Source: Lewinellaceae bacterium (GTDB lineage Bacteria > Bacteroidota > Bacteroidia > Chitinophagales > Saprospiraceae). Taken from it: 64,000 nucleotides of DNA. The position numbers were made by a program, and so were the translations under genes. The DNA lies in NCBI GenBank assembly GCA_020636025.1, contig JACJYQ010000006.1, forward strand, positions 483,449 through 547,448, in the 5' to 3' direction. Below the pieces are notes generated by a model. It was given only the letters and a program-made list of their open reading frames with translations, was not told the DNA's origin and made no database searches. Below, piece by piece: positions 1-7,545 of the stretch (the stretch's first letter is position 1; the number at the start of each line of letters is the position of its first letter).

Positions 1-53
1 TAAGACGCTTTTTATGATCGCGTTGCTTTCTACTAAAGACCTATCAAGGTTGG

Positions 54-173
54 GCCTCTCCGAGACCGATGTTTTTGTGGGGCATTATCTGGCTACCTAC
101 CGATCTTTCGCCTCTCCGAGGCTAGTGATGTTTTGGCCTCTCCGAGGCTAGTGATGTTGGGCCTCTCCGAGGC
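54..173. repeat. Four copies of a short palindrome, GCCTCTCCGAGGC
   Basis: The 13-bp palindrome GCCTCTCCGAGGC (5-bp arms, 3-nt loop) occurs at 110-122, 136-148 and 161-173, with a one-mismatch copy at 54-66. The last three are 25-26 bp apart and joined by a shared spacer resembling TAGTGATGTT. They lie downstream of the minus-strand SprB/OmpA gene, so they could act as transcript-end hairpins, but no T-tract follows them. I see no coding sequence in 1-253. Confidence 0.7.
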
Positions 174-187
174 TTTGAAACTGCCAT

Positions 188-252
188 TTATCATTACCAT
201 TGGTGCATTTCGCATTGGTACATTGATACATTTCGCATTGATCCATTGATAA
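188..252. repeat. Degenerate CATT-rich 7-8 bp tandem repeat
   Basis: CATT recurs every 7-8 bp here, including CGCATTGGTACATTGATACA. The reverse complement of much of this block recurs at 34382-34437, so it belongs to a dispersed intergenic repeat family. It abuts the stop codon of the SprB/OmpA gene. Confidence 0.55.
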
Positions 253-253
253 A

Positions 254-3200
254 TCATTCTTTCACTTTCAACAACTTGATCTCCACCCGCTGGTTTGTTG
301 CTCTTCCCTCGGGTGAGGTATTGGGCACCAAAGGCAGACGTTTTCCATAGCCTTTGTATACAACCCTGGATGGATCAATGCCTTTTTCGAACAGGTAATC
401 AGCCACGGATTTTGCGCGGGCGGTGGATAATTGATCGGCAAATTCATCATTTGGCAGGTTGTTCGTATGACCGGCAACTTCGATTACAACAAAGCTGTGT
501 TCCATCATGAAATCGTAAAGCTCGTCCAGCATAAAGTATGCCTCTGGTTGGAGATTGGTACTGTCGGGCGCAAACTTTAGCAATCGCATGCGAATCGTTT
601 GTCCGTCTTCGAGCTTACCTGTGAGCTCTGGAAATACCCTTCTCTTGATCTCAAAATCAGCCGTTTCCTTACAGCCTTTTGCATCGGTAACGGTAACACT
701 GTGTTTGCCGATGGGCAATTTAGAGGCTACCAGGCCCGTGTGTCGGCTGTCCCAACGAATGCTGTATTCGGGCGTACCGCCTTTTACGGCAATTTCGGCT
801 TTTCCATCATTTACTTTGTCGGAAGATGCACCTACGACATTCTGGAGTTCCAGACTTAGTTCGGCCGGTGTGCTGAGCGAAACGGAGGCTTCTTTTGAAG
901 TTCCCAGGGCATCAGTTACCGTTACTGAATAATTACCATCTCCAATGCCGGCTGGATTAGCATCTGCCAAACCAGGGGTATTCCATTCATATTGAAATGG
1001 AGGTTTCCCTCCTTTTACTTTTACCTGCAAATCGGCCTTTTCCCCGGCACAATTGATCGACTTTAGTTCCTCGATGCTGATGGCGAGTGGAAGTATGTTT
1101 TCGGTAATGGTAATCACTGCATTGGCATGGCAGCCATTGGCATCCGTCACTTTCACATCGTGGTTACCAGGCCCTAAGCGTTCTGCTTGATTGGTGCTTT
1201 CTCCGCTGCTCCAGGCGTAAATGTATGGAGCGGTTCCTCCAGTTGGTGTTGCGATGGCTTTACCGTCTTTATTTCCTGCACTGGCCGATGCCAGCACTTC
1301 AGCGCTAACTGTCAAAGGCTCAGGTTGTGAAATGTCTATGCTGGCTGTAACAGTGGTGCCTACCGCATCGGTTACGGTTACTTTATAAGTGCCGCCGACA
1401 AAAGAAGCTGTTTCACCGCTGGCAGCCGGATTGTTCCAATTATATGTGAAAGGTTTTTTACCACCTGAAACATCTACACCCACAGAGATCTTGTCTCCGG
1501 AGCATTTCACCTGTTCGCTGGCAATAATTTTCGCACTCAATGGCAATATGTTTTCTGAGATATTGAGCGATGCAGATGCCGTGCATCCATTAGCGTCTGT
1601 AACGGTAAGCCCCTGATTCCCGGGCGCCAATGCAGATGCGGTTTCACTTGATTCTCCGCTGCTCCATTTATACGTATAAGGTGATTTACCGCCGCTCACT
1701 TCGGCCTTAGCCTGTCCGTCGCTTTTACCGGTGCTGGCGGCTGCCACAACGCTTGCACTAAGTTTCAATGCATCGCTTACGTTTACCTGAATTGATGCGG
1801 TAGCGATCGCACCGGCATTATCGGATACCGTAACGGTATAATTACCACCAGGCAAATTATTCGGATTATTGCCACTCAATTTTGGGTCGCTCCAGGCATA
1901 ATTGATCGGCCCGCGACCACCTTTGGCTTCTACGATCAAACTGGCTTTTTCACCGCTACAAGCTGTCCTGGGTTTCTCTGTCAAGCTTACTTCAAGAGGA
2001 AGATCCTTTTGGTGAACGCTCACTTTACCCACGGCGGCACAGCCATTCGCATCAGTAGCGGTTACGCTGTGTTCACCTTCCGAAAGCTGAACCGCTTCCT
2101 GGGTTGTTTCTCCATTATCCCAAACGTAGCTATAAGGTGACGTTCCTCCTTTAAATTCAATCTTGCTGGCTCCGTCTTTCGATCCTGGCAAGGCACCCCG
2201 GGTCGCGGTGGTTGACAAATCAAAAGGCGCAGGACCCTCCACACTGATACTTGCTGTGGCAGTGCTTCCGGCTCTGTCGGTCATCGTAACCGTGTATTCA
2301 CCGGCAGGTACATCTGGTCTTCCTCCAATAATTTTGGGGTCGCTCCACACATACTCAAAAGGACCTTTGCCTCCGGTGATCTCTACCTCTAGTGAGGCTT
2401 TTTCACCAGGACATTTTACATTTTTTACTTTTTTGATCACCATGCTTAAAGGCAAAACACCTTCTGTAATGGTCACGCTGGCAGTTGCCGTACACCCGTT
2501 TTCATCAGTAACGGTTACTTTATGTAAACCTGCAGAAAGGAAGTTGGTTGCGGCCGTAGATTCTTCATTGTCCCAGGTAAAAAACATGGCGCCGGTTCCA
2601 CCTTTTACGCTTACCAGCGCTTTCCCATCGTCTTTGCCCGGACTGGTTGCTGATTGTGCAATGGCATCTGCCACCAGTTTTTGTGGCTCATTAATATTGA
2701 TAGAAGCCGTAGCTGTGGTACCCAGCGCGTCTGTAGCTGTAACCGTGTAGTTTCCAGCTTTTACTCCTTCAGCCAAGGAGCCTATGGCGGGTGACCACTG
2801 GAACTCTTTGTAGGGTTCTTTCCCGCCTACGGCTGCTACCGTCAGGTTGGTTTTTTCACCGGCGCATTTAATTGGTCGCGCTTCCCTCAGTATGACGGTG
2901 AGGTCAGCGAGTTTGGCTTTCATGTCGAATGGCGCACTGGCGGAACAACCATTTCCGTCTGTGGCCGTAACCTGGTGAGCTCCTTCGGCGAGTTTGCTGG
3001 CGGTAAAATTAGTTTCCCCATTATCCCACTTAAACGAGTACACACCGCTGCCGCCTTTGGCCTGTACCAGCGCTTTCCCATCGGCCGCGCCTGAGCTTGG
3101 CGATGATTGCACCACCACGTTTATGCTAACCGGTTCAGGTTGTGGTAAAAAGAAACTGGCCGTAGTAGAGGAGCCAGCTCCATCGGTCACCGTAACAGAA

Positions 3201-4735
3201 TACGGGCCGGAACCAAGGGTTTGCCTGGCGCCATTCAATTCGGGCAGGCTCCAGGTAAAGCTGTAGGGTATTTTACCCCCACTCGCGCTGGCGACAATGC
3301 CCGTTTTATCCCCTGCACACTTAATAGGTGCTTCCACATTTATTTCCAAAGCAAGAGGCTGACCTTGTTCCTTAACAACAGTCGTGAGGGTCATCGCACA
3401 GCCTTTAGGATCCGTAACAGTCACTTTGTGTTCACCACTGGTGAGTTTGGTGGCCACTACTTTACTTTCGCCATTATCCCAAACTACAGTGATACCACTG
3501 GCATTCGTTGCAATGTCCACCTCAGCGGACCCGTCGGCCATGCCTGGGCCACTGGCTGCTTTTTTCTGCCTGACTTTCAATTTCAGACGGGAGTCAAGCA
3601 CCATGATTTCTGAGCTGCGGGTTTTCCCTTTGCTGTCGGTTACGGTGACCGAGTATGTTCCGGCGCCAATGTTTTTTGGATTTTCTCCGCTTAGTCCGGC
3701 ACTCCAGGAATAGGTATAGGGTTCAACACCGCCGGTGACCCTGGCCATCAATTGGGCATCCTTGCCATCCCCTTCACAGCTGATGGGCTTGTCGACATAG
3801 GCGTTCAAAACCATGTTGGAGGCTTTGTCAACACTGTACAGGCCTTTGTCGTAAGTGCCCACCCAAACAGCTCCATCATTATCGACAGACAGATAACTTC
3901 CGTACTGGCTGGTGTAATATTCCGGACCGCTGAAAACATCATAGGTATTGGCCAGCATATCGAAACGGGTAAGGTGTCCGGACAAGAGCCACATTTTACC
4001 GGTAGCGTCTATATCAAAGTCCCGGATGTCGCCTTCCAGTTTTTTCTCGTCGAGGGAGAGGTCCGACCATTTATCGCCATTCGGAGCTTTGGAAATGTAG
4101 CCATCGGCGAGTACGAAAATTACGTTGTTGTATTCCCGAATTCTCTGTACCGGATATCCATCCAGATCGCTTTTCCAACGGCCAGGGGTGCCGTACATAA
4201 TCCCAACGGTATTACCTATCCAGAACCGGCCGCTATTGTCCTGATAAATACTGGTGATGTGGCTGGATTGTAATTTGGAATTTACGGGCAGGTACTGTTG
4301 CACCATTTTAAAATCGGGGTCAGTACTGAACTGAAATAAACCGGCTTCATCCGTACCCAACCAAAGCACCTTGTTTTTGCTGTCGTACCAGGCAGCTGTC
4401 ACGCTGCAAGGCGTATGAACCTGCTTTTTGAATTCATCATCCACCCAGGCGAAATCTACATTTCCACCAGGGTATGACAATACGTTTTTATAACCGGCAG
4501 CGATTTTCAGCGGAACGCTGAAATCATTGGCTTTGATTTGAAATACGCCCTTTTTATTGGCAGCCCAGCGCCGGCCGGAGGCATCAACGCTGACATTGGT
4601 AATTTCCAGGCTGCGATCCATGGCTTCGCATCGGGTAACTTCGAGCCCTGCTTTTTGGGAATGCAAACTAATTGCGAAGAGAGAGAACAGGCTGATAATC
4701 AACACCCTATGTGGGTGAAATAAACTATATGACAT
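254..4735 (-). CDS. SprB-repeat surface protein with N-terminal propeller and C-terminal OmpA domain
   Basis: Secreted, cell-envelope-anchored repeat protein. After a signal peptide (n-region HPHR, core VLIISLFSLFAISL), roughly residues 50-330 hold two-component-regulator-like propeller blades (GRFWIGN, GAVWVGTYDKGLY). About thirteen SprB-type repeats follow, in two alternating subtypes: one opening near KCAGEK with GGK.P..Y.W, the other with DGKA..GG. and WDNGES...L..G.H.VTVTD..GC. The composite DNA period is about 455 bp. The last ~115 residues are an OmpA-like peptidoglycan-binding domain (VAGHTNN, STARAKSVADYL, NQRVEIKL). SprB repeats are known from Flavobacterium gliding adhesin SprB. 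Here an OmpA domain sits where a T9SS tail might be expected, so attachment to peptidoglycan or the outer membrane is inferred. An in-frame ATG at 4765 is an alternative start. Confidence 0.85.
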   Translation of the reverse strand: MSYSLFHPHRVLIISLFSLFAISLHSQKAGLEVTRCEAMDRSLEITNVSVDASGRRWAANKKGVFQIKANDFSVPLKIAAGYKNVLSYPGGNVDFAWVDDEFKKQVHTPCSVTAAWYDSKNKVLWLGTDEAGLFQFSTDPDFKMVQQYLPVNSKLQSSHITSIYQDNSGRFWIGNTVGIMYGTPGRWKSDLDGYPVQRIREYNNVIFVLADGYISKAPNGDKWSDLSLDEKKLEGDIRDFDIDATGKMWLLSGHLTRFDMLANTYDVFSGPEYYTSQYGSYLSVDNDGAVWVGTYDKGLYSVDKASNMVLNAYVDKPISCEGDGKDAQLMARVTGGVEPYTYSWSAGLSGENPKNIGAGTYSVTVTDSKGKTRSSEIMVLDSRLKLKVRQKKAASGPGMADGSAEVDIATNASGITVVWDNGESKVVATKLTSGEHKVTVTDPKGCAMTLTTVVKEQGQPLALEINVEAPIKCAGDKTGIVASASGGKIPYSFTWSLPELNGARQTLGSGPYSVTVTDGAGSSTTASFFLPQPEPVSINVVVQSSPSSGAADGKALVQAKGGSGVYSFKWDNGETNFTASKLAEGAHQVTATDGNGCSASAPFDMKAKLADLTVILREARPIKCAGEKTNLTVAAVGGKEPYKEFQWSPAIGSLAEGVKAGNYTVTATDALGTTATASININEPQKLVADAIAQSATSPGKDDGKALVSVKGGTGAMFFTWDNEESTAATNFLSAGLHKVTVTDENGCTATASVTITEGVLPLSMVIKKVKNVKCPGEKASLEVEITGGKGPFEYVWSDPKIIGGRPDVPAGEYTVTMTDRAGSTATASISVEGPAPFDLSTTATRGALPGSKDGASKIEFKGGTSPYSYVWDNGETTQEAVQLSEGEHSVTATDANGCAAVGKVSVHQKDLPLEVSLTEKPRTACSGEKASLIVEAKGGRGPINYAWSDPKLSGNNPNNLPGGNYTVTVSDNAGAIATASIQVNVSDALKLSASVVAAASTGKSDGQAKAEVSGGKSPYTYKWSSGESSETASALAPGNQGLTVTDANGCTASASLNISENILPLSAKIIASEQVKCSGDKISVGVDVSGGKKPFTYNWNNPAASGETASFVGGTYKVTVTDAVGTTVTASIDISQPEPLTVSAEVLASASAGNKDGKAIATPTGGTAPYIYAWSSGESTNQAERLGPGNHDVKVTDANGCHANAVITITENILPLAISIEELKSINCAGEKADLQVKVKGGKPPFQYEWNTPGLADANPAGIGDGNYSVTVTDALGTSKEASVSLSTPAELSLELQNVVGASSDKVNDGKAEIAVKGGTPEYSIRWDSRHTGLVASKLPIGKHSVTVTDAKGCKETADFEIKRRVFPELTGKLEDGQTIRMRLLKFAPDSTNLQPEAYFMLDELYDFMMEHSFVVIEVAGHTNNLPNDEFADQLSTARAKSVADYLFEKGIDPSRVVYKGYGKRLPLVPNTSPEGRATNQRVEIKLLKVKE

Positions 4736-4778
4736 GATAATTTGAATATTGCGCTTTGAGTGCATGTTTTGAAGGCCG

Positions 4779-4786
4779 CAAAATTA
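4779..4786 (-). promoter_or_regulatory. Bacteroidota -7 box TAATTTTG upstream of the SprB/OmpA gene
   Basis: On the minus strand TAATTTTG matches the Bacteroidota -7 consensus TAnnTTTG. It lies 14 nt before the first in-frame ATG (4765) and 44 nt before the preferred ATG (4735). No good TTTG -33 box was found at the expected distance. Confidence 0.4.
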
Positions 4787-4922
4787 TAGACCTTTAGTGC
4801 CTAAAACGGCACTAGAACGAAAAAAAAGGAGAGAAAGTACCCTCTGGGAAATCAATTGCATCAAGGAGATCTCTTGGTTAATTCAATGTAATTTGCAGCT
4901 TCTATCTCGATTGAGAGCCAGG

Positions 4923-4961
4923 ATATCGGATTTCCAATTTATTTGATATCCGATATTTTTT
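4923..4961 (+). terminator. Hairpin followed by a T-run in the divergent sprB-like/xseB gap
   Basis: ATATCGGAT (4923-4931) pairs with ATCCGATAT (4948-4956) and is followed by TTTTT on the plus strand. It resembles an intrinsic terminator, but no plus-strand gene lies upstream, so it may instead be an operator dyad. The rest of 4787-5015 shows nothing recognisable apart from a 7-bp dyad, TAGTGCC/GGCACTA. Confidence 0.35.
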
Positions 4962-5015
4962 AGTTCAAATCACCGCACGCTTATGCCTTGCAATTTCTGT
5001 GCCGAGGGTTATTAA

Positions 5016-5023
5016 TAAATTTG
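5016..5023 (+). promoter_or_regulatory. Probable -7 box TAAATTTG of xseB
   Basis: TAAATTTG fits TAnnTTTG and lies 15 nt before the xseB ATG. The best upstream TTG is 25 nt away, slightly further than usual, so support is moderate. Confidence 0.4.
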
Positions 5024-5038
5024 AAACATTTGTGAATA

Positions 5039-5239
5039 ATGAAGCAAAAAACCGAATTGCCTAAAAGCTATGACGAGGCCTGGAAGGAGCTTCAGGAAAT
5101 TGTAGCTGCGCTTCAGTCGGAAAGTGTGGGGATTGATGACCTTGCCGGGAAAATAGAAAGAGCTACGCTCCTGACCAGCTATTGCCGGGAACGCCTGCGT
5201 CAGACAGAAGAAAAGCTTGAAAAGTTACTGGGCGACTAG
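5039..5239 (+). CDS. xseB: Exodeoxyribonuclease VII small subunit
   Basis: 66 residues, the usual size of XseB. Several XseB subunits bind the large subunit XseA and together degrade single-stranded DNA into oligonucleotides in the cytoplasm. The sequence shows the family signature: a helical hairpin opening with SYDEAWKELQEIVAALQSE, then the G(I/V)DDLAGKIERA segment and a charged second helix ending EEKLEKLLG. No xseA lies in this window, although the two are often adjacent. The TAG stop lies inside the CTAG target site of the MITE that begins at 5240, so the insertion fell directly at the end of the gene. Confidence 0.93.
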   Translation: MKQKTELPKSYDEAWKELQEIVAALQSESVGIDDLAGKIERATLLTSYCRERLRQTEEKLEKLLGD

Positions 5240-5400
5240 GGTGTGTCTGAAAAATACTTGCCGGGCTTAAAAGGCATCTTTTGGGACCTGTGCTTCGCCT
5301 CTTTTTCGAGCAATATAGCCCGATATTCCTCAAAAAAGGAGTCTTCCACAGAACCCAAAATCTACTCTTTTAATCCTCGACAGCATTTTTCAGACACACC
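5240..5400. mobile_element. 161-bp IS5-type MITE between xseB and purQ
   Basis: Perfect 16-bp terminal inverted repeats, GGTGTGTCTGAAAAAT, lie at 5240-5255 and 5385-5400. CTAG is duplicated on both sides (5236-5239 and 5401-5404); it fits the YTAR target of IS5-group elements. Subterminal sequence is also imperfectly palindromic. No ORF is present. The left target copy contains the xseB stop and the right end contains the purQ stop. The centre (TTTTTCG, then GCCCG, then AAAAAA) resembles that of the 161-bp element at 41086. Confidence 0.85.
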
Positions 5401-6100
5401 CTAGACTTGCTTTTAAAAGAGATTCAAACAACAATCGTCCGTCGGTATTCCCCAATACTTCTTCGCTGGCCCGCTCGGGGTGTGGCATCATACCGAAAAC
5501 ATTACGTTGAGCATTGCATATACCGGCAATGTTGTTCAAGGCGCCATTCGGGTTTGATTCTGCAGTGACATTTCCTTCCGGATCGCAGTAGCGGAACAAG
5601 ATTTGGTCATTTTTCTCCAGCTCATCGAGGGTTTTCTGATCAGTGTAAAAACGCCCCTCTGCGTGTGCAATCGGTATTTTGAGCGCTGTTCCTTCTGCTA
5701 TACCATCTGTTACAGGAGAGTTTTCAGTGGCAGGAGTGATCCAGATATTTTTGCAGATAAACTGCTGGTTTTGGTTGCGCAGCAAAACCCCTGGTAACAA
5801 ACCGCATTCACATAATACCTGAAATCCGTTGCAAACACCAAATACAAATCCACCGGCTTCTGCAAAAGTTACCACAGACTTCATGATGGGTGAAAAACGC
5901 GCAATCGCTCCGGCACGAACGTAGTCGCCGTAAGAAAAGCCGCCAGGTAAAACCACACAATCTTCTGGTCCGAATCCAGCAGGCAGGGCAGTTTCCTTGT
6001 GCCACACTTTTACGACTTCCTGTCCCATGACATCGCCCAGCACGTGTACCATATCATCGTCACAATTGGAGCCAGGGAAAACAATTACTGCGAATTTCAT
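5390..6100 (-). CDS. purQ: Phosphoribosylformylglycinamidine synthase glutaminase subunit PurQ
   Basis: 236-residue class I glutamine amidotransferase that supplies ammonia to PurL in step four of purine synthesis (FGAR to FGAM). N-terminal MKFAVIVFPGSNCDDD and PGGFSYGDYVRAGAIA are PurQ hallmarks. The nucleophile is Cys90 in GVCNGFQVL, and the His/Glu pair is in MMPHPERASE. The start at 6100 fits the family N-terminus; an in-frame start at 6139 would add 13 unconserved residues. The last residues (LGCV) and the TGA stop are encoded by the right end of the MITE at 5240-5400, so the original C-terminus was altered slightly. purL and purS are not in the window. Confidence 0.95.
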   Translation of the reverse strand: MKFAVIVFPGSNCDDDMVHVLGDVMGQEVVKVWHKETALPAGFGPEDCVVLPGGFSYGDYVRAGAIARFSPIMKSVVTFAEAGGFVFGVCNGFQVLCECGLLPGVLLRNQNQQFICKNIWITPATENSPVTDGIAEGTALKIPIAHAEGRFYTDQKTLDELEKNDQILFRYCDPEGNVTAESNPNGALNNIAGICNAQRNVFGMMPHPERASEEVLGNTDGRLLFESLLKASLGCV

Positions 6101-6154
6101 AGAATCTATTTGAATGAAGCACCTGTCGATATGGTGCAAGATTTGTTTTTATGC

Positions 6155-7378
6155 TTAATCCAGATCAGCCACCAATGTCCAAAGCTGTTGAATTCTAGCT
6201 TCCCATGTATTGCTTTTCGCAATCTCCAGGCGCTTTTGCATCAAATCTGGATCGTTTTCCTGCAAAGCCTCTTCAATTTGTTCAATAAATTCAGGATGAG
6301 ACTCTGCCAGGCGGATAACCGGCGCAAAATTACGTATGTCCGTTGAAAAACTGGTGGAAACAACTGATTTACCTGCGGCCAGATATTCATTTATTTTTAG
6401 AGGATAAATGCTGGCAGTTAGGGTATTGCATAAAAATGGGATCAGGACACAATCCATGTCTTGCAGATAAGCAGGAAGTTCCTCCAGTTTCCGGCTGCCA
6501 GTGAATAGGACATTGGGTAGTTTATCCAGTCCAATAGAAGCCGGTTCCGGGCTGTTTACAGGCCCAATGAGCAACAAGATATCCTGTGGGAAAGCCAGGG
6601 CTACCTGCTTTAGCAAGGCATAATCAATCCGTTGTGCATCGAGGTTACCGATAAAACCGATGATACGGTTTTTTATGCCGCTAAGTTCAGCCGGGCGATC
6701 AAACCTTTTTGTCAGGACTTGCTGGAAAAGCGAAACCTCTGCCGCATTAAAAAAGGTGCTTATTCTTTTTGCATGGGGTTCTTTCAGGCGATAAAGGTTG
6801 GTTGAGGTAACCAGGGTAAGGTCGGCATTTGCGCAAGTTTCATTTTCGAGTTTCAGCCCATGTCGGGCGGTATAATCATTTTGAGAGATGTCATCTATGC
6901 AGTGATAAATACAATGGGTGGCGCCCAGCTCTTTTGGCAGGTATCCGGCAAAAAAAGGATCGTAACAATTGATATAGAGATAGTTATTGGTTTTCTGGGC
7001 CTTCAGCACTTTTTGTATACAGCGTAAAGCCAGTCGGTTATTAAAACGCTGAAGGTAGTCGTATAACTTCCCGGGAGGCAGCCAATTAATGGGCAATGTG
7101 ATGGGTAGTTGAACCGCCAGAAAATTCTTCGGAATACTGGAAATCTGTTCATACACTGTTTTTCCAATCAGCAATTTCGGCAGACGCCTTCGAAGAGCTG
7201 AGTCACCTTTTATCAAGCCAGATAAGCAATCCTTAAGTGAATAGGGATGATTGAAATAAAGGACTTGCCGGTTTTTGGCCAGCTCTTTCGCCATGGAAAG
7301 AGAAATAGAAGAGTATGCGTTATCCGTCCTGAAAAGGGAAAGAAAGACGACTGTAGTGTTTGCCGGCTCGGGAATCAT
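6155..7378 (-). CDS. GT-B fold glycosyltransferase (group 1-like)
   Basis: 407 residues without a signal peptide or membrane segment. The N-terminal half (TVVFLSLFRTDNAYSSIS, then YFNHPYSLKD) looks like a GT-B acceptor domain. The C-terminal half has IIGFIGNLDAQRIDYALL, LLLIGPVN, LPNVLFTGSRKLEELPAYLQDMDCVLIP and KINEYLAAGKSVVSTSF, the donor-binding end of GT4/GT1-like glycosyltransferases (compare TuaH-like proteins). The likely role is sugar transfer in surface polysaccharide or glycolipid synthesis; donor and acceptor cannot be told. It lies upstream of purQ on the same strand with a 54-bp gap. A -7 box 4 nt before the ATG suggests an almost leaderless transcript. Confidence 0.8.
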   Translation of the reverse strand: MIPEPANTTVVFLSLFRTDNAYSSISLSMAKELAKNRQVLYFNHPYSLKDCLSGLIKGDSALRRRLPKLLIGKTVYEQISSIPKNFLAVQLPITLPINWLPPGKLYDYLQRFNNRLALRCIQKVLKAQKTNNYLYINCYDPFFAGYLPKELGATHCIYHCIDDISQNDYTARHGLKLENETCANADLTLVTSTNLYRLKEPHAKRISTFFNAAEVSLFQQVLTKRFDRPAELSGIKNRIIGFIGNLDAQRIDYALLKQVALAFPQDILLLIGPVNSPEPASIGLDKLPNVLFTGSRKLEELPAYLQDMDCVLIPFLCNTLTASIYPLKINEYLAAGKSVVSTSFSTDIRNFAPVIRLAESHPEFIEQIEEALQENDPDLMQKRLEIAKSNTWEARIQQLWTLVADLD

Positions 7379-7382
7379 GAGT

Positions 7383-7390
7383 CAAAATTA
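7383..7390 (-). promoter_or_regulatory. -7 box TAATTTTG of the glycosyltransferase gene
   Basis: TAATTTTG on the minus strand ends 4 nt before the ATG at 7378, so transcription would begin at or very near the start codon. No clear -33 box was seen. Confidence 0.4.
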
Positions 7391-7484
7391 GGGAATTCAG
7401 AGCTGGTATGGACTTTTCACTTCGCATTTGTGGGCAGAGCCTTGGCGCTAACGGACACTCTGTTTGAGCCGCAGCCTAGATACA

Positions 7485-7516
7485 AATTGTTCGCCCTGAA
7501 ACCAGGGCGAACAATT
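7485..7516. terminator. Strong hairpin after the giant adhesin gene
   Basis: A perfect 14-bp stem, AATTGTTCGCCCTG paired with its complement at 7503-7516, has a 4-nt AAAC loop. It lies about 30 nt past the minus-strand stop at 7546. The T-tract on the minus side is weak (ATTTGTAT), so termination may be partial. The rest of 7391-7545 shows nothing else. Confidence 0.65.
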
Positions 7517-7545
7517 CTGTAACTTTATTTTCTATTACACCGAAA

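Noticed and set aside
5390..6139. Longer purQ start at 6139
   Set aside because: PurQ proteins begin at MKFAVIVFPGSN; the extra 13 residues match nothing in the family.
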